64,000 nt of DNA from Mesorhizobium sp. CU3 (GCF_006442965.1 NZ_VFWX01000001.1:124001-188000); one strand, 5' to 3'; numbered from the stretch's first letter, positions 18,381-27,562 are shown. Numbers and translations: made by a program. Notes: generated from the letters alone by a model not told the origin.

Positions 18381-18535
18381 CGTTCGGTAGCGAGCCCGGT
18401 ATTGTTTTGCCGGCTTCTGCAGCGCCACGCGTCGATTGAAGAACGCGAAAACCGCCGCAGTATGTTGATTTCGCGCATGAGCATTTCCCGGAATCGATGC
18501 CGATTTGGGAGCCATGCGCCAGGGAGCGGAACCCG

Positions 18536-20068
18536 ATGGCCTCGACGATTTTGGAGATGCGCGACATCACCAAGACGTTTCCCGGCGTGAAGGCGTTGTC
18601 GAACGTCAACCTCAGCGTCGAGGAAGGCGAGATCCACGCCATCGTCGGCGAGAACGGCGCCGGCAAGTCGACGCTGATGAAGGTGCTGTCGGGCGTCTAT
18701 CCGGCCGGCACCTATGAAGGCCAGATCGTCTTCCGCGGCCAGGAATGCCACTTCAAGGGCATCCACGACAGCGAGCATATCGGCATCGTCATCATCCATC
18801 AGGAGCTTGCCCTGGTGCCGATGCTGTCGATTGCGGAAAACATCTTCCTCGGCAACGAGCATGCCAGCTACGGCGTCATCGACTGGAATGCCAACGAGAC
18901 GCGAACGGCTACCCTGCTCAAGAAGGTCGGGCTGAAGGAAGACCCCAAGACGCTGATCACCAACATCGGCGTCGGCAAGCAGCAACTGGTCGAGATCGCC
19001 AAGGCGCTCAGCAAGGAAGTGAAGCTGCTGATCCTCGACGAGCCGACGGCCTCGCTCAGCGAGAAGGACAGCCAGGCGCTGCTCGACCTCCTGCTCGAGT
19101 TCAAGCGCCAGGGCATGACCTCGATCCTGATCTCGCACAAGCTGAACGAGGTGAACCGCGTCGCCGACAAGGTGACGGTGATCCGCGACGGACGCACCAT
19201 CGAGACCTTGCCGCGCAAGGACATTTCGGAAGACCGCATCATCACCTCGATGGTCGGCCGCTCGCTCGACGACCGCTATCCGCCGCGCGAGCCGCAGATC
19301 GGCGACGTCGTGCTGGAAGTGAAGAACTGGTCGGTCTACCACCCGATCCATGCCGAGCGGCAGGTGATCAAGAACATCAGCCTCAATGTGCGCAAGGGCG
19401 AGGTGGTCGGCATCGCCGGGCTGATGGGCGCCGGCCGCACCGAGTTCGCGATGAGCCTTTTCGGCCGCTCCTATGGCCGGCGCATCAGCGGCGAAGTGCT
19501 GCTGAGAGGCAAGCCGCTCGATCTTTCGACGGTGAGCAAGGCGGTGGAAAACCGCATCGCCTATGTCACCGAGGACCGCAAGACCTACGGCCTCAACCTG
19601 ATCGACCACATCAAGCACAATGTGACGCTCGCCAATCTCGGCGGCGTTTCCAGCCACGGCGTCATCGACGACATGCGCGAGATGAGCGTCGCCAACGACT
19701 ATCGCAAGAAGACCAACATCCGCGCCTCCAGCGTCTACCAGCTGACCGGCAATCTGTCGGGCGGCAACCAGCAGAAGGTGGTGCTGTCGAAATGGCTGTT
19801 CGCCGATCCGGAAGTCTTGATCCTCGACGAGCCGACGCGCGGCATCGATGTCGGCGCCAAATACGAAATCTATACGATCATCGCCCGGCTCGCTGCCGAA
19901 GGTAAGGCGGTTATCGTCATCTCGTCGGAAATGCCGGAACTGCTCGGCATCACCGACCGCATCTATGTCATGAACGAAGGGCGCATCGTCGGCGAGATGG
20001 CGGCGAGTGACGCCAGCCAGGAGAAGATCATGCGCGCCATCGTTCGGGGAGAAGGAAAAGCATCATGA
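18536..20068 (+). CDS. gguA: sugar ABC transporter, double ATP-binding subunit GguA (MmsA)
   Basis: A 510-aa cytoplasmic ATPase of the sugar importer fed by ChvE. It has two ABC domains. The first has a full P-loop GENGAGKST, Walker [12 protein letters not shown] and signature in the [16 protein letters not shown] segment. The second has a degenerate P-loop ([11 protein letters not shown]), signature LSGGNQQK and Walker [13 protein letters not shown]. That asymmetry is usual for RbsA/MglA relatives. The ATG at 18536 is preceded by AGGGAGCGG. The frame extends 13 codons upstream, but the chosen start matches the family. It overlaps gguB by 4 bases. Confidence 0.95.
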   Translation: MASTILEMRDITKTFPGVKALSNVNLSVEEGEIHAIVGENGAGKSTLMKVLSGVYPAGTYEGQIVFRGQECHFKGIHDSEHIGIVIIHQELALVPMLSIAENIFLGNEHASYGVIDWNANETRTATLLKKVGLKEDPKTLITNIGVGKQQLVEIAKALSKEVKLLILDEPTASLSEKDSQALLDLLLEFKRQGMTSILISHKLNEVNRVADKVTVIRDGRTIETLPRKDISEDRIITSMVGRSLDDRYPPREPQIGDVVLEVKNWSVYHPIHAERQVIKNISLNVRKGEVVGIAGLMGAGRTEFAMSLFGRSYGRRISGEVLLRGKPLDLSTVSKAVENRIAYVTEDRKTYGLNLIDHIKHNVTLANLGGVSSHGVIDDMREMSVANDYRKKTNIRASSVYQLTGNLSGGNQQKVVLSKWLFADPEVLILDEPTRGIDVGAKYEIYTIIARLAAEGKAVIVISSEMPELLGITDRIYVMNEGRIVGEMAASDASQEKIMRAIVRGEGKAS

Positions 20069-21360
20069 GCACAGACAGCGCTCCCGCACCGCAAAGCGGC
20101 GCTGCCGAGGACGTCAAGCAGCAGGGTCCGCGCATCGCCGTCTCGGCGCTGACGACGAACCTGCGCGAATACGGCCTGATCATCGCGCTGATCGTGATCA
20201 TGCTGTTCTTCCAGTACACGACGTCGGGCACGCTGTTCAAACCGGTCAACCTGTCGAACCTGGTGCAGCAGAACTCGTTCATCATCGTGATGGCGCTGGG
20301 CATGCTGCTGGTCATCGTCTCCGGCTATATCGACCTCAGCGTCGGCTCGGTCGCGGGCTTCATCGGCGCGCTGGCGGCGATGATGATGGTGATCTGGCCG
20401 CTCGGCATATTCTCCAATCCGCTGGTGGTCTCGATCATCTGCCTGATCGTCGGGGCGCTCATCGGCGCGGCGCAAGGCTACTGGATCGCCTATCACAAGA
20501 TACCGAGCTTTATCGTGACGCTCGCCGGCATGCTGATCTTCCGCGGCATCTGCCAGGCGCTGCTCGGCGGCGGCTCGTCGGTCGGCCCGCTGCCCGACAG
20601 CTTCAAGGCGCTGAGCTCGGGCTTCATCCCGGATGTGATCGGGCCGCTGACGCTGATCCCGCCGACCGTGAATGCCGCCGGCAAGACCATTCTCGGCAGC
20701 GGCTTAACGCTGCACATGACGACCATCGTGCTCGGCCTCGTCGCGGTGCTCGCCTATGCCTATTTCGGCTTCAGGACGCGTCGCAAGCGCGAACAGCATG
20801 GCTACGAGGCCGAGCCCTTCGTGCTGTTCGTCATCAAGACGCTGGTCGGCAGCGCGCTGGCGCTGTTCCTGGTCTTCCAGTTCGCCAGCTACCGCGGCCT
20901 GCCGGTCGTGCTGCTGGTCATGGGCGTGCTGATCTCGCTGTTCGTCTTCGTCACCAAGCGCATGACCATCGGCCGCCGCATCTATGCCATGGGCGGCAAC
21001 GCCAAGGCGGCGCAGCTGTCGGGCATCAACACCGAACGGCTGACGCTGTGGGTGTTCATCAATATGGGCGTGCTCTCGGCGCTTGGCGGGCTGATCATCG
21101 CGGCGCGCCTCGGCCAGGCCGTGCCGGCCGCCGGGCTGGGCTCGGAGCTCGACGTCATCGCCGCCGTCTTCATCGGCGGCGCCTCGGCGATGGGCGGCGT
21201 CGGCCAGGTCATCGGCGCCGTGGTCGGTGGCTTCATCATGGGCGTGATGAACAACGGCATGTCGATCATGGGCGTCAACGTCGATTGGCAGCAGGTTGTG
21301 AAAGGCCTGGTGCTGCTCGGCGCCGTCATCTTCGACGTCTACAACAAGAACAAGGCCTAG
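20065..21360 (+). CDS. gguB: sugar ABC transporter permease GguB (MmsB)
   Basis: The inner-membrane permease (431 aa, about 10 TM) of the ChvE-GguA-GguB sugar importer. A hydrophilic N-terminal tail of about 35 residues precedes the first TM ([20 protein letters not shown]). The BPD_transp_2 signature region is [18 protein letters not shown], and the C-terminal [19 protein letters not shown] is typical. The ATGA overlap with gguA points to coupled translation. Confidence 0.95.
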   Translation: MSTDSAPAPQSGAAEDVKQQGPRIAVSALTTNLREYGLIIALIVIMLFFQYTTSGTLFKPVNLSNLVQQNSFIIVMALGMLLVIVSGYIDLSVGSVAGFIGALAAMMMVIWPLGIFSNPLVVSIICLIVGALIGAAQGYWIAYHKIPSFIVTLAGMLIFRGICQALLGGGSSVGPLPDSFKALSSGFIPDVIGPLTLIPPTVNAAGKTILGSGLTLHMTTIVLGLVAVLAYAYFGFRTRRKREQHGYEAEPFVLFVIKTLVGSALALFLVFQFASYRGLPVVLLVMGVLISLFVFVTKRMTIGRRIYAMGGNAKAAQLSGINTERLTLWVFINMGVLSALGGLIIAARLGQAVPAAGLGSELDVIAAVFIGGASAMGGVGQVIGAVVGGFIMGVMNNGMSIMGVNVDWQQVVKGLVLLGAVIFDVYNKNKA

Positions 21361-21409
21361 GGCATGGTCCCGAAAAGTGGGAACCGGTTTTCGGAAAAGA
21401 TCATGCTCC
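21361..21409. repeat. dispersed palindromic repeat, GGGAACCGGTTTTCGG type
   Basis: An imperfect palindrome directly behind gguB. The outer arms GGCATGGTC / GATCATGCTC flank the core CCGAAAAGTGGGAACCGGTT followed by TTCGG. From memory, this core sequence is one of the most frequent intergenic palindromes in Mesorhizobium and its relatives. It may form a hairpin at the gguB mRNA end. Confidence 0.7.
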
Positions 21410-21616
21410 AGCTAGGCGCCGGGAGCGAGGTTCAGGAGGCATACGGGTTCTAGATCGCGACGCTGCCGGCAACCCGTCGGCGCCAAGAAGTCCAGGCAAG
21501 GACCAGGCTCGCGAGCGCAATCCGGACGAAGAGTTTCAACCGCGGCGGGGATCGATCCACGCCGCGCCGGTCAAGGCTTGCCCGCGGGCGGCCGGTAAAA
21601 TGAGAGAGGGTTCGAC

Positions 21617-22609
21617 ATGCTGATCTCCCAGATCCTCGATGACGCCGAGACGATCCGCGTCGTTGCCCGCAATGGCGGCGGCAAGACCAGGATCATCAAC
21701 GGCGCGCGCAGCGTCTATTCGCTGGCCATGGAAGCCGCGCGCACCGGCACAGGCCTCGAGGCACTGATCGAGCGCAAGGGCTATGGCGAGACGATCGATC
21801 TCGACGCCGTCTACAAGAAGGGCCGGCTGGTGTCGCCGATCAACCATCCCGACCCGGCGCATCTGCATCTTACCGGCACCGGCCTCACGCATCTCGGCTC
21901 CGCCGCGACGCGCGATTCCATGCACAAGAAGCTCAATGACGGCGAGGAGCAGCTCACCGATTCCATGAAGATGTTCCGCATGGGGCTGGAAGGCGGCAAG
22001 CCGGCCAAGGGCCAGGTCGGCGTCCAGCCGGAATGGTTTTACAAAGGCAACGGCACGATGGCGGTGGCGCCGGGCGCCCCCTTGATGTCGCCGGCCTTCG
22101 CGCAGGACGGCGGCGAGGAGCCTGAGATCGCCGGCATCTATGTGATCGGCGACGACGGCGCGCCGTTCCGCGTCGGCTTCACGCTGTCCAACGAGTTCTC
22201 CGACCATGTAACGGAGCGCGTGAACTATCTGTTCCTCGCCCACTCCAAGCTGCGCAACGCCTCGTTCGGCCCGGAGATCCTGATTGGCGACCTGCCGGCT
22301 GACATCCGCGGCGCATCGCGCATCTGGCGCGACGGCAAGCTCCTTTGGGAAAAGCCCTTCCTGTCGGGCGAAGCGAACATGTCGCACACCATCGCCAATC
22401 TCGAGCACCACCACTTCAAATATTCGGCCTTCCGCCAGCCGGGCGACGTGCACGTGCATATGTTCGGCACCGCGACTTTGTCCTTCGCCGACGGCATCAG
22501 GACCGAAGCCGGCGACACGTTCGAGATCGAGGCGCAGGATTTCGGCCTGCCGCTGCGCAATCCGCTGGAGATCGAAAAGCCGGTGAAGGTGGCGGTGAAG
22601 GCTCTGTGA
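21617..22609 (+). CDS. gguC: GguC / AraD1 family dehydratase
   Basis: A 330-aa protein of the fumarylacetoacetate-hydrolase-like superfamily, the usual last gene of chvE-gguAB loci. Members of the AraD1 branch are 2-keto-3-deoxy-L-arabonate dehydratases of oxidative arabinose breakdown, which fits the sugars bound by ChvE. Visible are LISQILDDAETIRVVARNGG at the start and a metal-site region ADIRGASRIWRDG. The ATG is at 21617 after GAGAGAGGG. The 256-bp gap from gguB holds a palindromic repeat. The enzymatic role here is inferred from the family. Confidence 0.9.
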   Translation: MLISQILDDAETIRVVARNGGGKTRIINGARSVYSLAMEAARTGTGLEALIERKGYGETIDLDAVYKKGRLVSPINHPDPAHLHLTGTGLTHLGSAATRDSMHKKLNDGEEQLTDSMKMFRMGLEGGKPAKGQVGVQPEWFYKGNGTMAVAPGAPLMSPAFAQDGGEEPEIAGIYVIGDDGAPFRVGFTLSNEFSDHVTERVNYLFLAHSKLRNASFGPEILIGDLPADIRGASRIWRDGKLLWEKPFLSGEANMSHTIANLEHHHFKYSAFRQPGDVHVHMFGTATLSFADGIRTEAGDTFEIEAQDFGLPLRNPLEIEKPVKVAVKAL

Positions 22610-22634
22610 GGTAACGCCAAGCCCGGGAGGATGA

Positions 22635-23081
22635 ATGAAGCGGATCGGCACTGTGTTGATGGGCTTCGTGCTTGTCCTCGCCTGCATGTCCTCCGCGGCT
22701 TACAGTGCCGGGAAATGCAGCCCGAACTCCTATAGCCAGGCCCGATCGGCGATGACGGGCCGGCTTCTGGCTACCGGTTATTCGAAGACGCAGGTGAGCT
22801 TTCTGATGCGCAATGCGGATCGCATGACATCCGCGCTGCGCGCCGGGCAGCTGAACGATAAAGCCAAGGCCTGCGGCATCGACTCCGCGCGCGCCTATGT
22901 CTTTGGATGCCTCGACAAGCAATTGTTCCCCTTGCAGTCCGGCACACGCGCCTCGCTGGACAACGAGAAACAAACCAAAGGCTTTTGGGGCAGGAAACGC
23001 CTGACCGTGCGCGAGCTGGTCTTCATCAGCGATTTCCACGTCTGCCTTGGCGCGGCGAAGGAATATCTCTTTCGTGGCTAA
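22635..23081 (+). CDS. small exported hypothetical protein
   Basis: A 148-aa protein with a signal peptide (MKRIGTVLMGFVLVLACMSSAAYSA). It has four cysteines in the mature part (GKCSPN, KACGID, VFGCLD, FHVCLG), probably two periplasmic disulfides. GGGAGG lies 5 bases before the ATG. It begins 25 bp after gguC on the same strand and may be co-transcribed, but no relation to sugar use is evident. The family is not recognised. Confidence 0.7.
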   Translation: MKRIGTVLMGFVLVLACMSSAAYSAGKCSPNSYSQARSAMTGRLLATGYSKTQVSFLMRNADRMTSALRAGQLNDKAKACGIDSARAYVFGCLDKQLFPLQSGTRASLDNEKQTKGFWGRKRLTVRELVFISDFHVCLGAAKEYLFRG

Positions 23082-23094
23082 CGCCAAACGAGGA

Positions 23095-24189
23095 TCAGCG
23101 CGCTGCTCTAAAATGCTTGGAGAGTTTTAGGCCCTGCGCCTGATAGTTCGAGCCGAGATCCGAGCCATAAAGCGCCTGCGGGCGTTTCAGCATGTGCTCG
23201 TAGACCAGGCGGCCGACGATCTGGCCGTGGTCGAGGATGAAGGGCACCTCGTGGCTGCGCACTTCGAGCACGGCGCGGCTGCCGCTGCCGCCGGCGGCGG
23301 AGTGGCCGAAGCCCGGGTCAAAGAAGCCGGCATAGTGGACGCGGAACTCGCCGACCAGCGGATCGAAGGGCGTCATCTCGGCGGCATAGAGCGGCGGCAC
23401 ATGCACCGCTTCGCGGCTGACCAGGATGTAGAATTCGTCGGGATCGAGCACCAATTCGCCGGCGCCGCTCTTATAAAGCGGCTCCCAGAAGTCGACGACA
23501 TCCTGCGCGGCGCGCTTGTCGACATCGACGAGGCCGGTGTGGTGCTTGCCGCGATAGCCGATCAGGCCGTCCTTGTCGCCATCGAGGTCGATCGACAGCG
23601 CGATGCCCCCGCCGGAAATGTTGGGCGGCTCGGTGGCGACCAGCATCTCGGCGCGGTGGAGATCGCGCAGTTCGTTTTCCGACAGCACGGCCTGGCCGGT
23701 GCGGAAGCGGATCTGCGACAGGCGCGAGCCGGCGCGCACCACGATCGGGAAGGTGCGCGGGCTGACTTCGAGATAGAGCGGCCCGTGATAGCCGGCGGCG
23801 ATCTTGTCGAACTCGTGACCGCGGTCGGTCATGACGCGGGTGAAGATGTCCAAACGCCCGGTCGAGCTCTTCGGATTGGCGGAAGCCGACACGTTGGCGG
23901 GCAGCGCCAGGCTTTCGAGCAGCGGCACGATGTAGACGCAGCCCGTTTCCAGCACCGCGCCCTCGGCGAGATTGACCTCGTGCAGCTTCAGCCGGTCGAG
24001 CTTGTCGGCGACGAGATGATCGGGCCCGGGCAGGAAGGAGGCGCGCACGCGATAGGCCTTGTCGCCAAGCCTGAGATCGAGGCTGGCCGGCTGGATCTGG
24101 TCGGCATCCAGCACGCGCGGCGACTTCAGCGCGCCGGACTGGAACAGCGCGGAAATATCCTGATCGGGAAGAATGCCTGTGTGCCGCAA
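23095..24189 (-). CDS. dcd: 2'-deoxycytidine 5'-triphosphate deaminase, long form
   Basis: Deaminates dCTP to dUTP for thymidylate synthesis. This is the long (about 360 aa) alphaproteobacterial form, which looks like two dUTPase-fold halves: the N-terminal half with IQPASLDLRLGDKAYRV and SANPKSSTGRLDIFTRV, and the second half with VHYAGFFDPGFGHS and DHGQIVGRLVYEHM. The start is set at TTG 24189 because AGGAGCGG stands just before it; the frame stays open 19 codons further with another TTG. It is divergent from the SAM-II riboswitch/metZ. Confidence 0.88.
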   Translation of the reverse strand: MRHTGILPDQDISALFQSGALKSPRVLDADQIQPASLDLRLGDKAYRVRASFLPGPDHLVADKLDRLKLHEVNLAEGAVLETGCVYIVPLLESLALPANVSASANPKSSTGRLDIFTRVMTDRGHEFDKIAAGYHGPLYLEVSPRTFPIVVRAGSRLSQIRFRTGQAVLSENELRDLHRAEMLVATEPPNISGGGIALSIDLDGDKDGLIGYRGKHHTGLVDVDKRAAQDVVDFWEPLYKSGAGELVLDPDEFYILVSREAVHVPPLYAAEMTPFDPLVGEFRVHYAGFFDPGFGHSAAGGSGSRAVLEVRSHEVPFILDHGQIVGRLVYEHMLKRPQALYGSDLGSNYQAQGLKLSKHFRAAR

Positions 24190-24276
24190 AGCTCCGCTCC
24201 TGGGCCGCTGGTACAAACCTCTTAATGAAGCCGGCAATTGACGCAAGCGCGGCGCTCATTTAAAGGGTCGTTATCC

Positions 24277-24328
24277 CGTGGTGATTTGGCCGGTCGGCTT
24301 GCAGCCACGTTAAACAAGTCGCTAAAGG
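24277..24328 (+). promoter_or_regulatory. SAM-II riboswitch aptamer
   Basis: The conserved SAM-II (metA motif) blocks are present in order: GTGGTGATTTGGCCGG, CGGCTTGCAGCCACGTTAAA, and AAGTCGCTAAAGGA. Stem P1 and the pseudoknot-forming segment GCTAAA are intact. It lies 76 bp upstream of metZ, a typical target. It binds S-adenosylmethionine and represses methionine synthesis. Confidence 0.95.
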
Positions 24329-24353
24329 ACCGTCGGGCCGCAAGGCCGTATGG

Positions 24354-24385
24354 ACCGGTTGCGACTGTTCGCGGCCGGTTTTTTT
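24354..24385 (+). terminator. intrinsic terminator in the metZ leader
   Basis: The 11-bp stem ACCGGTTGCGA / TCGCGGCCGGT (two G-U pairs) with loop CTGT is followed by a run of seven T. It lies between the SAM-II aptamer and the metZ ribosome-binding site GGAAG. The aptamer's 3' segment (GTCGC 24318-24322 and ACCG 24329-24332) can pair with the terminator's 5' arm (CGGT 24356-24359 and GCGAC 24361-24365), giving an antiterminator. Confidence 0.8.
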
Positions 24386-24403
24386 GTGTCTGGAAGTAGA
24401 GCG

Positions 24404-25591
24404 ATGACCAAGAAGCGTAACTGGAAGCCTCAAACGGCACTCGTGCATGGCGGAACGCTGCGTTCCGGTTTCGGCGAGACCGCCGAAGCAATGTATCTCA
24501 CACAAGGCTATGTCTACGAGACCGCCCAGGCCGCGGAAGCCCGCTTCAAGGGCGAGGAGCCCGGCTTCATCTATTCGCGCTACGCCAATCCGACCGTCGA
24601 CATGTTCGAAAAGCGCATGTGCGCGCTGGAAGGCGCCGAAGACGCGCGCGCCACCGCGTCCGGCATGGCCGCGGTCTCGGCCGCTCTTTTGTGCAGCGTC
24701 AAGGCCGGCGACCATATCGTGGCGGCGCGCGCGCTGTTCGGCTCCTGCCGCTGGGTGGTCGAGACGCTGGCGCCGCGCTACGGCATCGAGGCGACGCTGG
24801 TCGACGGCACCGACATCGCCAATTGGGAAAAGGCGGTGAAGAAGAACACCAAGCTGTTCTTCCTCGAAAGCCCGACCAATCCGACGCTGGAGGTGGTCGA
24901 CATCGCCGCCGTCGCCAAGCTCGCGAATTCGATCGGCGCGCGCGTCATCGTCGACAATGTCTTCGCCACGCCGCTGCAGCAGAAGCCGCTTCAGCTCGGC
25001 GCCCACATCGTGGTCTATTCGGCGACCAAGCATATCGACGGCCAGGGCCGTTGCCTCGGCGGCGTCATCCTGTCGGACAAGAAGTGGATCGACGAGAACC
25101 TGCACGACTATTTCCGCCACACCGGGCCTAGCCTCTCGCCCTTCAATGCCTGGACGCTGCTCAAGGGGCTGGAGACGCTGCCGCTGCGCGTGCGCCAGCA
25201 GACGGAGAGCGCCGGCAAGATCGCCGACTTCCTCGCCGGACGGCCGGAGATCGCGCGCGTCATCTATCCCGGCCGCGCCGACCATCCGCAGGCCGATATC
25301 GTCAAGAAGCAGATGTCCGGCGGCTCGACGCTGATCTGCCTCGACGTCAAGGGCGGCAAGCAGGCGGCCTTCGCCTTGCAGAACGCGCTCGACATCGTGC
25401 TGATCTCCAACAATCTCGGCGACGCCAAGAGCCTGATCACCCATCCGGCGACGACGACGCACAAGAACCTCAGCGACGAGGCGCGGGCCGAGCTCGGCAT
25501 CGGGCCGGGCACGCTCAGGCTGTCGGTGGGGCTGGAGGATGCGGACGACCTCCTAGAGGACATCGAACAGGCGCTGAAGGCCGCCAAGTAA
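24404..25591 (+). CDS. metZ: O-succinylhomoserine sulfhydrylase
   Basis: A PLP enzyme of the gamma-family (395 aa) that makes homocysteine from O-succinylhomoserine (or O-acetylhomoserine) and sulfide. Visible are the N-terminal TALVHGGTLRSGFGETAEAM, YSRYANPTVDMFEKRM, and the PLP lysine in SATKHIDGQGR. The start is ATG 24404 with GGAAG 9 bases upstream. The gene is controlled by the SAM-II riboswitch ahead of it, which supports a methionine-pathway role. Cystathionine gamma-synthase is the main alternative, but the sequence order and riboswitch context favour MetZ. Confidence 0.95.
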   Translation: MTKKRNWKPQTALVHGGTLRSGFGETAEAMYLTQGYVYETAQAAEARFKGEEPGFIYSRYANPTVDMFEKRMCALEGAEDARATASGMAAVSAALLCSVKAGDHIVAARALFGSCRWVVETLAPRYGIEATLVDGTDIANWEKAVKKNTKLFFLESPTNPTLEVVDIAAVAKLANSIGARVIVDNVFATPLQQKPLQLGAHIVVYSATKHIDGQGRCLGGVILSDKKWIDENLHDYFRHTGPSLSPFNAWTLLKGLETLPLRVRQQTESAGKIADFLAGRPEIARVIYPGRADHPQADIVKKQMSGGSTLICLDVKGGKQAAFALQNALDIVLISNNLGDAKSLITHPATTTHKNLSDEARAELGIGPGTLRLSVGLEDADDLLEDIEQALKAAK

Positions 25592-25623
25592 GCTCGCGGG
25601 CGGACCAGATCGCTCGAGACGGC

Positions 25624-26769
25624 TCAGGCGATCTCCTCGAGTTCCGTCATCTCACGGGTGCGGATGGTCATGGCATTGCCGCGCCATTCGACCGAGCCGC
25701 CGAACCAGGCGCGCGCCCAGATGGCGGGCAGCATGGCGTCGCGCACGAGCATCGCGGTGATGCTGCGCGGCGACATGTACCAGCCTTTCGACCACGCCAG
25801 CAGGCATTCCGGCAGATAGGCAGCCGCAAGCACGCAGAGCGCCGTGGTCGGCAGGCTGATGCCGGCCAGTGCGGCGGTGATCAGCCCAAGAAGCAGCGGC
25901 ATCGCAGCGCCGGTCAGGATCTCCGGCGCGAAGAACATTGGGAAGGTGACGCGGCGCAGCCGCGCCCAGCGCGTCTGGCGCGACCAGATTTCAGCGAACG
26001 TGCGTTGTCCGAGCGGCTGCTCGAAAGGCGAGGCGACGAGATTGACCTTGAGCCCCAGCCCGTTGACCAGCTTTGTGGCGGCGGCGTCCTCGGCGATCTC
26101 GGCGGCCAAGGCCTGGATGCCGCCATTGGCGTCGAGCATCGGCTTGTTCCACAGCATGCTCTTGCCCTGAGCAAAACCCAGGCCGAGCGCCTCGCCGGCA
26201 TATTGCCAGCGCGCCTGCAGCGTATTGAGGAAAGCGCATTCGACCTCGGCCCAGAAACCGTCCGGAAGCGAGCCGGTCGGCGTCGAGCAGACCAGACCGG
26301 TATCCCGCCGCCATGCCGCCATCAGGTGCTGGATATAGTCCATCGGCATCAGCACGTTGGAATCGGCGAGGATGACCCAATCATGCCTGGCCGCCTGCCA
26401 ACCCTTGACGCAGTTGTTCAGTTTCGGATTGGCGCTGATGCGGTCGTCGCCGATCAGGAGGCGCGCCGGGACTTTCGGGTTGCGCACGATCGCCGCGTCG
26501 ATGAGTCTGACCACCGGGTCTTCGGCATGGGCGACGCAGAAGACCAGCTCATAACGCGGCCAGTCGAGCGAGAAGGCGCGCTGCAGGGTTTGTTCGGTGA
26601 AAGGCTCGACGCCGCGCGCGGGAACGACGATCGAAACCGGCGGCCGCGGGCCGGCAGGCGGCGGAATGACGCGCCTCGGCTTCAGCCGCGAGGCCGCCAG
26701 CGCGATGCTGGTCAGGTTGGACAGAACAAGGGCTGACGAGGCGAAGGCCGCTGCGATCGTGAGTTCCAT
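25624..26769 (-). CDS. GT21 family lipid glycosyltransferase (ceramide glucosyltransferase-like)
   Basis: A 381-aa membrane-bound family 2/21 glycosyltransferase. It has an N-terminal TM anchor, nucleotide-binding start PVSIVVPARG, the D1 motif region DDRISANPKLNN, DxD-like ILADSNVLMP, the acceptor-site Q/RxxRW-type motif in WSRQTRWARL, and two C-terminal TMs (about 285-330). Agrobacterium and Mesorhizobium enzymes of this type make glycosyl-diacylglycerols that replace phospholipids when phosphate is short. That role here is inference, supported only by a weak PHO-box-like sequence upstream. Confidence 0.85.
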   Translation of the reverse strand: MELTIAAAFASSALVLSNLTSIALAASRLKPRRVIPPPAGPRPPVSIVVPARGVEPFTEQTLQRAFSLDWPRYELVFCVAHAEDPVVRLIDAAIVRNPKVPARLLIGDDRISANPKLNNCVKGWQAARHDWVILADSNVLMPMDYIQHLMAAWRRDTGLVCSTPTGSLPDGFWAEVECAFLNTLQARWQYAGEALGLGFAQGKSMLWNKPMLDANGGIQALAAEIAEDAAATKLVNGLGLKVNLVASPFEQPLGQRTFAEIWSRQTRWARLRRVTFPMFFAPEILTGAAMPLLLGLITAALAGISLPTTALCVLAAAYLPECLLAWSKGWYMSPRSITAMLVRDAMLPAIWARAWFGGSVEWRGNAMTIRTREMTELEEIA

Positions 26770-26770
26770 C

Positions 26771-26806
26771 GAAATCCGGTCACTCCCGACACTTTTCCTG
26801 AAATTG
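26771..26806. repeat. degenerate copy of short palindromic repeat
   Basis: GAAATCCGGTCACTCCCGAC followed by ACTTTTCCTGAAATTG resembles the right half of the repeat at 2848-2891 (ACTTTTCCTGGAACTG). It lies immediately upstream of the GT21 start. Confidence 0.35.
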
Positions 26807-26851
26807 AGCGCCCGAGTCGCCCGGCAGGTTTGTGCACACCAACATTGTCAT

Positions 26852-26869
26852 GTGTCACTTAAATGACAT
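26852..26869 (-). promoter_or_regulatory. weak PHO-box-like site before the GT21 gene
   Basis: Read on the minus strand, ATGTCAT-TTAA-GTGACAC matches the rhizobial PHO box (CTGTCAT-N4-CTGTCAT) at 6 of 7 positions in the first half and 4 of 7 in the second. It lies 83 bp upstream of the GT21 start. Candidate only. Confidence 0.25.
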
Positions 26870-26972
26870 TGTTTTTCGGCACCTGCGCTTAAGGTTGGCG
26901 GGTCGGCTCGCTTTTCATTGATAAAGGCGCGGTCGGCGACAATATTTCGTGCCCTCAGTGCCGGAGTCGTTC

Positions 26973-27365
26973 ATGTATCGCGCCGTGACGCGCAATATCG
27001 AAGTGCTGGTAAGGCCGTTCTACCTGGAAGATCGCTCCGATCCTGCCGAGAACCGGTATGTCTGGGGCTATCAGGTGACGATCGACAATCGCTCCGACGA
27101 TTTCGTGCAGTTGTTGTCGCGCTACTGGCACATCACCGACGGCCAGGGCCGCGTCGAGGAAGTGCGCGGCGCTGGCGTCGTCGGCGACCAGCCGGAACTC
27201 AACCCCGGCGACAGCTATCAGTATACATCAGGCTGCCCGCTCTCGACACCATCGGGGATCATGGTCGGCCACTACACGATGCGCAACGGCCGTGGCGAGA
27301 CGTTCGACGTCGCCATTCCGGCGTTCTCGCTCGACCTGCCAGGGACAAGGCGGACAGTGAATTAG
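26973..27365 (+). CDS. apaG: ApaG protein
   Basis: A 130-aa single-domain protein of the ApaG family (immunoglobulin/fibronectin III-like beta sandwich). Its exact role is unsettled; it has been linked to cobalt/magnesium tolerance and Ap4A levels. Visible are [26 protein letters not shown], and the glycine-rich [19 protein letters not shown] with [11 protein letters not shown], all hallmark segments. The start is ATG 26973 with GGAG 7 bases upstream, rather than the earlier in-frame start 8 codons before. Confidence 0.95.
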   Translation: MYRAVTRNIEVLVRPFYLEDRSDPAENRYVWGYQVTIDNRSDDFVQLLSRYWHITDGQGRVEEVRGAGVVGDQPELNPGDSYQYTSGCPLSTPSGIMVGHYTMRNGRGETFDVAIPAFSLDLPGTRRTVN

Positions 27366-27375
27366 GCGACAGCGT

Positions 27376-27553
27376 CTTTCTCCCCGTTTCACGGGGAGAA
27401 ATGTCCGGCAGGACAATGAGGGGCAGCGCCGGCTTCCCGAGATTCCGATGGAGCTCGACGACCGCTTCGCCAGCGCGGCGCTATGACCGCCAACGTTGGC
27501 GCCGCCCCTCATCCGCCCTTCGGGCACCTTCTCCCGGTGGAACGGGGAGAAGG
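27376..27553. repeat. intergenic inverted repeat (MITE-like)
   Basis: The left end TTTCTCCCCGTTTCACGGGG and the right end CCTTCTCCCGGTGGAACGGGG are each hairpins. Together with the inner ...ATGAGGGGCAGCGC and GGCGCCGCCCCTCAT they form a long imperfect palindrome between convergent apaG and hslO. The phrase GCCCCTCATCCGCCCTTCGG recurs, from memory, in Mesorhizobium intergenic repeats. Confidence 0.7.
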
Positions 27554-27562
27554 AAAAAGGGC

